The position numbers and the translations under genes were made by a program. This document shows, one piece after another, positions 37,587 through 39,410 of a stretch of DNA of 39,410 nt. How positions within the stretch are numbered: the stretch's first letter is position 1; every line of letters begins with the position of its first letter. The notes below the pieces were generated by a model. The model ran no database searches. It was not told where the DNA came from and worked only from the letters and a program-made list of their open reading frames with translations. Origin of the DNA: JAVVFH01 sp032250585. Lineage in GTDB: Bacteria; Pseudomonadota; Gammaproteobacteria; Xanthomonadales; SZUA-36. The stretch is taken from positions 1-39,410 of the forward strand of contig JAVVFH010000004.1 of the NCBI GenBank assembly GCA_032250585.1, read 5' to 3'.

Positions 37587-38225
37587 ATGGCACAAACGTC
37601 CGCAAACCCATCGCCTTCGGAACAAACGCTGACCCAGGCGGAGCGCACCGCCCGGGCCGAAGACAGCATGGTCGCGGCGGCCATCGAGCTGCTGAACACG
37701 GCGGGCATCCAGGGCACGACCCTGGTCGCAATCGGTGAAAAATCCGGTTACAGCCGCGGGCTGGCCACCCATCATTTTGGCTCGAAATCCGGCCTGTTCC
37801 ACACCGTACTCAAACGCATGACAGCCGTCTGGACCGAAGAACTGGTCCGCGCCCTCGAAGGGAGGACCGGCATCGATGCGCTCACCACGGCCATCGACGC
37901 CCACCTGTCGCACGTACTGCGCAGGCCCGACTTCATCCGCGCCACCAACATTCTCTGGGGCGCCGCGCTCGATCCGGCATCCGAGTTCAAGCCCAACGTC
38001 GCCGAGTTCATGCGCATACAGCGCGACTCGGTGGCGCGTTGGGTCAAGGACGGTCAGCAGCAGGGCGACATTCGCGCCGAACTCGATCCCGACCGGCTCG
38101 GTGAGCAGTATTACGGCGCGCTGATCGGCATCAACAACCAATGGCTGGTCAGTCCGGATTTCGACCTGGCCGCCGCCTATCAAGATTTCAAACACAATTT
38201 CGTGCACTTGCTGAGCGCGAAATAG
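37587..38225 (+). CDS. TetR/AcrR family transcriptional regulator
   Basis: A 212-residue regulator. The N-terminal DNA-binding domain has the helix-turn-helix at about residues 44-65 (TTLVAIGEKSGYSRGLATHH) followed by FGSKSGLFHTVLKRM, a close fit to the TetR pattern. The C-terminal half is helical and should hold the ligand pocket and dimer interface, with FIRATNILWGAALDPASEFK and YYGALIGINNQWLV as landmarks. The assigned ATG at 37587 lies only about 20 bases after the predicted transcription start and has no Shine-Dalgarno. The leader contains the predicted operator, so the protein probably represses itself. The thiolase gene follows 16 bp on. The inducer may be an acyl-CoA or the hydrolase substrate or product; this is inference. 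Confidence 0.88.
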   Translation: MAQTSANPSPSEQTLTQAERTARAEDSMVAAAIELLNTAGIQGTTLVAIGEKSGYSRGLATHHFGSKSGLFHTVLKRMTAVWTEELVRALEGRTGIDALTTAIDAHLSHVLRRPDFIRATNILWGAALDPASEFKPNVAEFMRIQRDSVARWVKDGQQQGDIRAELDPDRLGEQYYGALIGINNQWLVSPDFDLAAAYQDFKHNFVHLLSAK

Positions 38226-38241
38226 CCAAAGAGGAAGCATC

Positions 38242-39410
38242 ATGACCGACGCATTCATTTACGACCACGTCCGCTCGCCCCGGGGCCGCGGCAAGACGGG
38301 CGGCAGCCTCAACTCCATCACGCCCCTGAACCTGGCCACGCAGGTGCTGGTGGCGCTGCGCGAGCGCAATTCGCTCGACACCTCGCTGCTGGACGACGTG
38401 ATCCTGGGCTGCGTGACCCCGGTCGGAGAACAGGGCGCCAACGTGGCCCGCGTGGCCGCAATCAACGCCGATTACGCCGAAAGCGTACCCGGCAAGCAGA
38501 TCAACCGTTTTTGCGCCTCCGGACTGGAAGCGGTGAACTCGGCGGCTGCGCAGATCATGGCCGCCCAATCCGACCTGGCCATCGGCGGCGGTCTGGAGTG
38601 CATGTCGCGGGTGCCGATGGGTTCGGACGGCGGAGCCATGGCCATCGACCCGCAGGTCGCGTATCACAGTTATTTCGTGCCGCAGGGCATCGGCGCCGAC
38701 CTGATCGCCACGCTGCACGGCTTCTCCCGCGAAGACGTCGACCGCTATGCGCTGACCAGCCAGCAACGTGCCGCGCAAGCATGGGTAAACGGTCATTTCG
38801 CCAAATCCGTGGTTCCGATCCGCGACCACGTGGGTCGGGTGCTGCTGGACCACGACGAGACCGTGCGGGCGGACGCCAGCATGGAAAGCCTGGGCGCCCT
38901 GAACCCGGCCTTCGCGATGATGGGGGACCAGGCGGGTTTCGACGACGTCGCGATCCAGAAATACCCGCAGGTCGAGGCCATCGATCACGTGCACACGGCC
39001 GGTAATTCCAGCGGCATCGTCGACGGCGCCGCGGCGGTGCTGGTCGGCAGCGCCGAAGCCGGTGGGAAAATGGGCCTGAAGCCACGCGCGCGCATCCGCG
39101 CCTTCGCCTCAATCGGCAGCGAGCCCACGATCATGCTGACCGGCCCGGCGCCGGCGACGCAAAAGGCTCTCGCGCGGGCCGGCATGAACACCTCGGACAT
39201 CGACCTGTTCGAACTGAACGAGGCCTTCGCCTCGGTCGTGCTGCTGTACATGAAACTGCTGGATATCCCGCACGAGAAGATCAACGTCAACGGCGGCGCG
39301 ATCGCGCTCGGCCACCCGCTCGGCTCAAGCGGCGCCCGCCTGATCACCACCCTGCTGCACGAGATGGAGCGCTCCGACGAGGAGATGGGCTTGGTGACCA
39401 TGTGCTGCGG
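38242..39410 (+). CDS. Acetyl-CoA C-acyltransferase (thiolase), 3' end cut by window edge
   Basis: The first 389 residues of a thiolase; roughly ten residues should be missing. Nucleophile Cys91 is in NRFCASGLEAVNSAAAQIMA, GGGLECMSRVPM follows, FELNEAFASV is intact, His358 lies in NGGAIALGHPLGSSGAR, and the final Cys388 (TMCCG) is the second catalytic cysteine. The protein starts AFIYDHVRSPRGRGK, the usual thiolase beginning, with an AVRTPxG-like turn. It splits 3-ketoacyl-CoA with CoA in beta-oxidation-type degradation. GAGGAAGC lies just before the ATG, and the gene should be co-transcribed with tetR. The next gene, beyond the edge, would tell whether a full fatty-acid-type cluster (for example a fadB-like gene) is present. 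Confidence 0.93.
   Translation, partial: MTDAFIYDHVRSPRGRGKTGGSLNSITPLNLATQVLVALRERNSLDTSLLDDVILGCVTPVGEQGANVARVAAINADYAESVPGKQINRFCASGLEAVNSAAAQIMAAQSDLAIGGGLECMSRVPMGSDGGAMAIDPQVAYHSYFVPQGIGADLIATLHGFSREDVDRYALTSQQRAAQAWVNGHFAKSVVPIRDHVGRVLLDHDETVRADASMESLGALNPAFAMMGDQAGFDDVAIQKYPQVEAIDHVHTAGNSSGIVDGAAAVLVGSAEAGGKMGLKPRARIRAFASIGSEPTIMLTGPAPATQKALARAGMNTSDIDLFELNEAFASVVLLYMKLLDIPHEKINVNGGAIALGHPLGSSGARLITTLLHEMERSDEEMGLVTMCC

Noticed and set aside
1..39410. CRISPR arrays, integrases, insertion sequences, rRNA and tRNA genes
   Set aside because: Looked for and not seen; only extragenic hairpin repeats are present.

Overview
The window is GC-rich, densely packed chromosomal DNA of a gammaproteobacterium. 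The placement rests on gene order: yqgE-ruvX-pyrB, tonB-gshB and a divergent pilG-pilI-pilJ-chpA-chpC cluster lie next to each other much as they do in Pseudomonas and Xanthomonas relatives. A Chromatiales/Woeseia-like environmental lineage is my best guess, but it is an inference from gene content. I see no prophage, integrase, insertion sequence, CRISPR array, rRNA or tRNA.

Region by region. 1-2.8 kb: a partial CBS-domain gene, a small membrane protein and an SLC13-type anion permease, all on the minus strand. 2.9-7.2 kb: trmB, diverging from a compact plus-strand run of yqgE, ruvX, pyrB, a family-6 uracil/hypoxanthine-DNA glycosylase, a LOG-family phosphoribohydrolase and a VOC protein. 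7.3-9.1 kb: tonB-like gene and gshB on the minus strand. 9.4-18.5 kb: a shortened Chp chemosensory operon controlling type IV pili (PilG, PilI, PilJ, a 1794-residue ChpA, ChpC), with no PilH, PilK or ChpB in the cluster. 18.5-21.5 kb: rsmE, then three overlapping genes (an inositol-monophosphatase relative, nudE, cysQ).

21.5-27.5 kb: a decayed hemJ fragment, a promoter-to-terminator unit that looks like a small RNA gene, an envelope coiled-coil protein, erpA, nudC, then ampE-btuF-DUF819 and an nnrU-like remnant. 27.6-29.8 kb: tspO, a class III aminotransferase and a small membrane protein. 30-32.9 kb: a redox module of rubrerythrin, a CCG-domain Fe-S oxidoreductase and a DUF3501 protein, interrupted by two large, unrelated perfect hairpins, followed by csbD.

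33-39.4 kb looks like a small catabolic island: a secreted beta-propeller/PHP hydrolase (CehA/McbA type), a sodium:solute symporter, a TetR-type repressor and a thiolase cut by the window edge. The most striking signal is here. The promoters of the hydrolase and of the tetR-thiolase unit share a 46-bp block with 40 identical positions. The block holds the -35, an inverted repeat in the spacer, the -10 and downstream sequence. This predicts a local TetR regulon linking periplasmic hydrolysis of an unknown compound to acyl-CoA thiolysis; the symporter between them has its own, different promoter.
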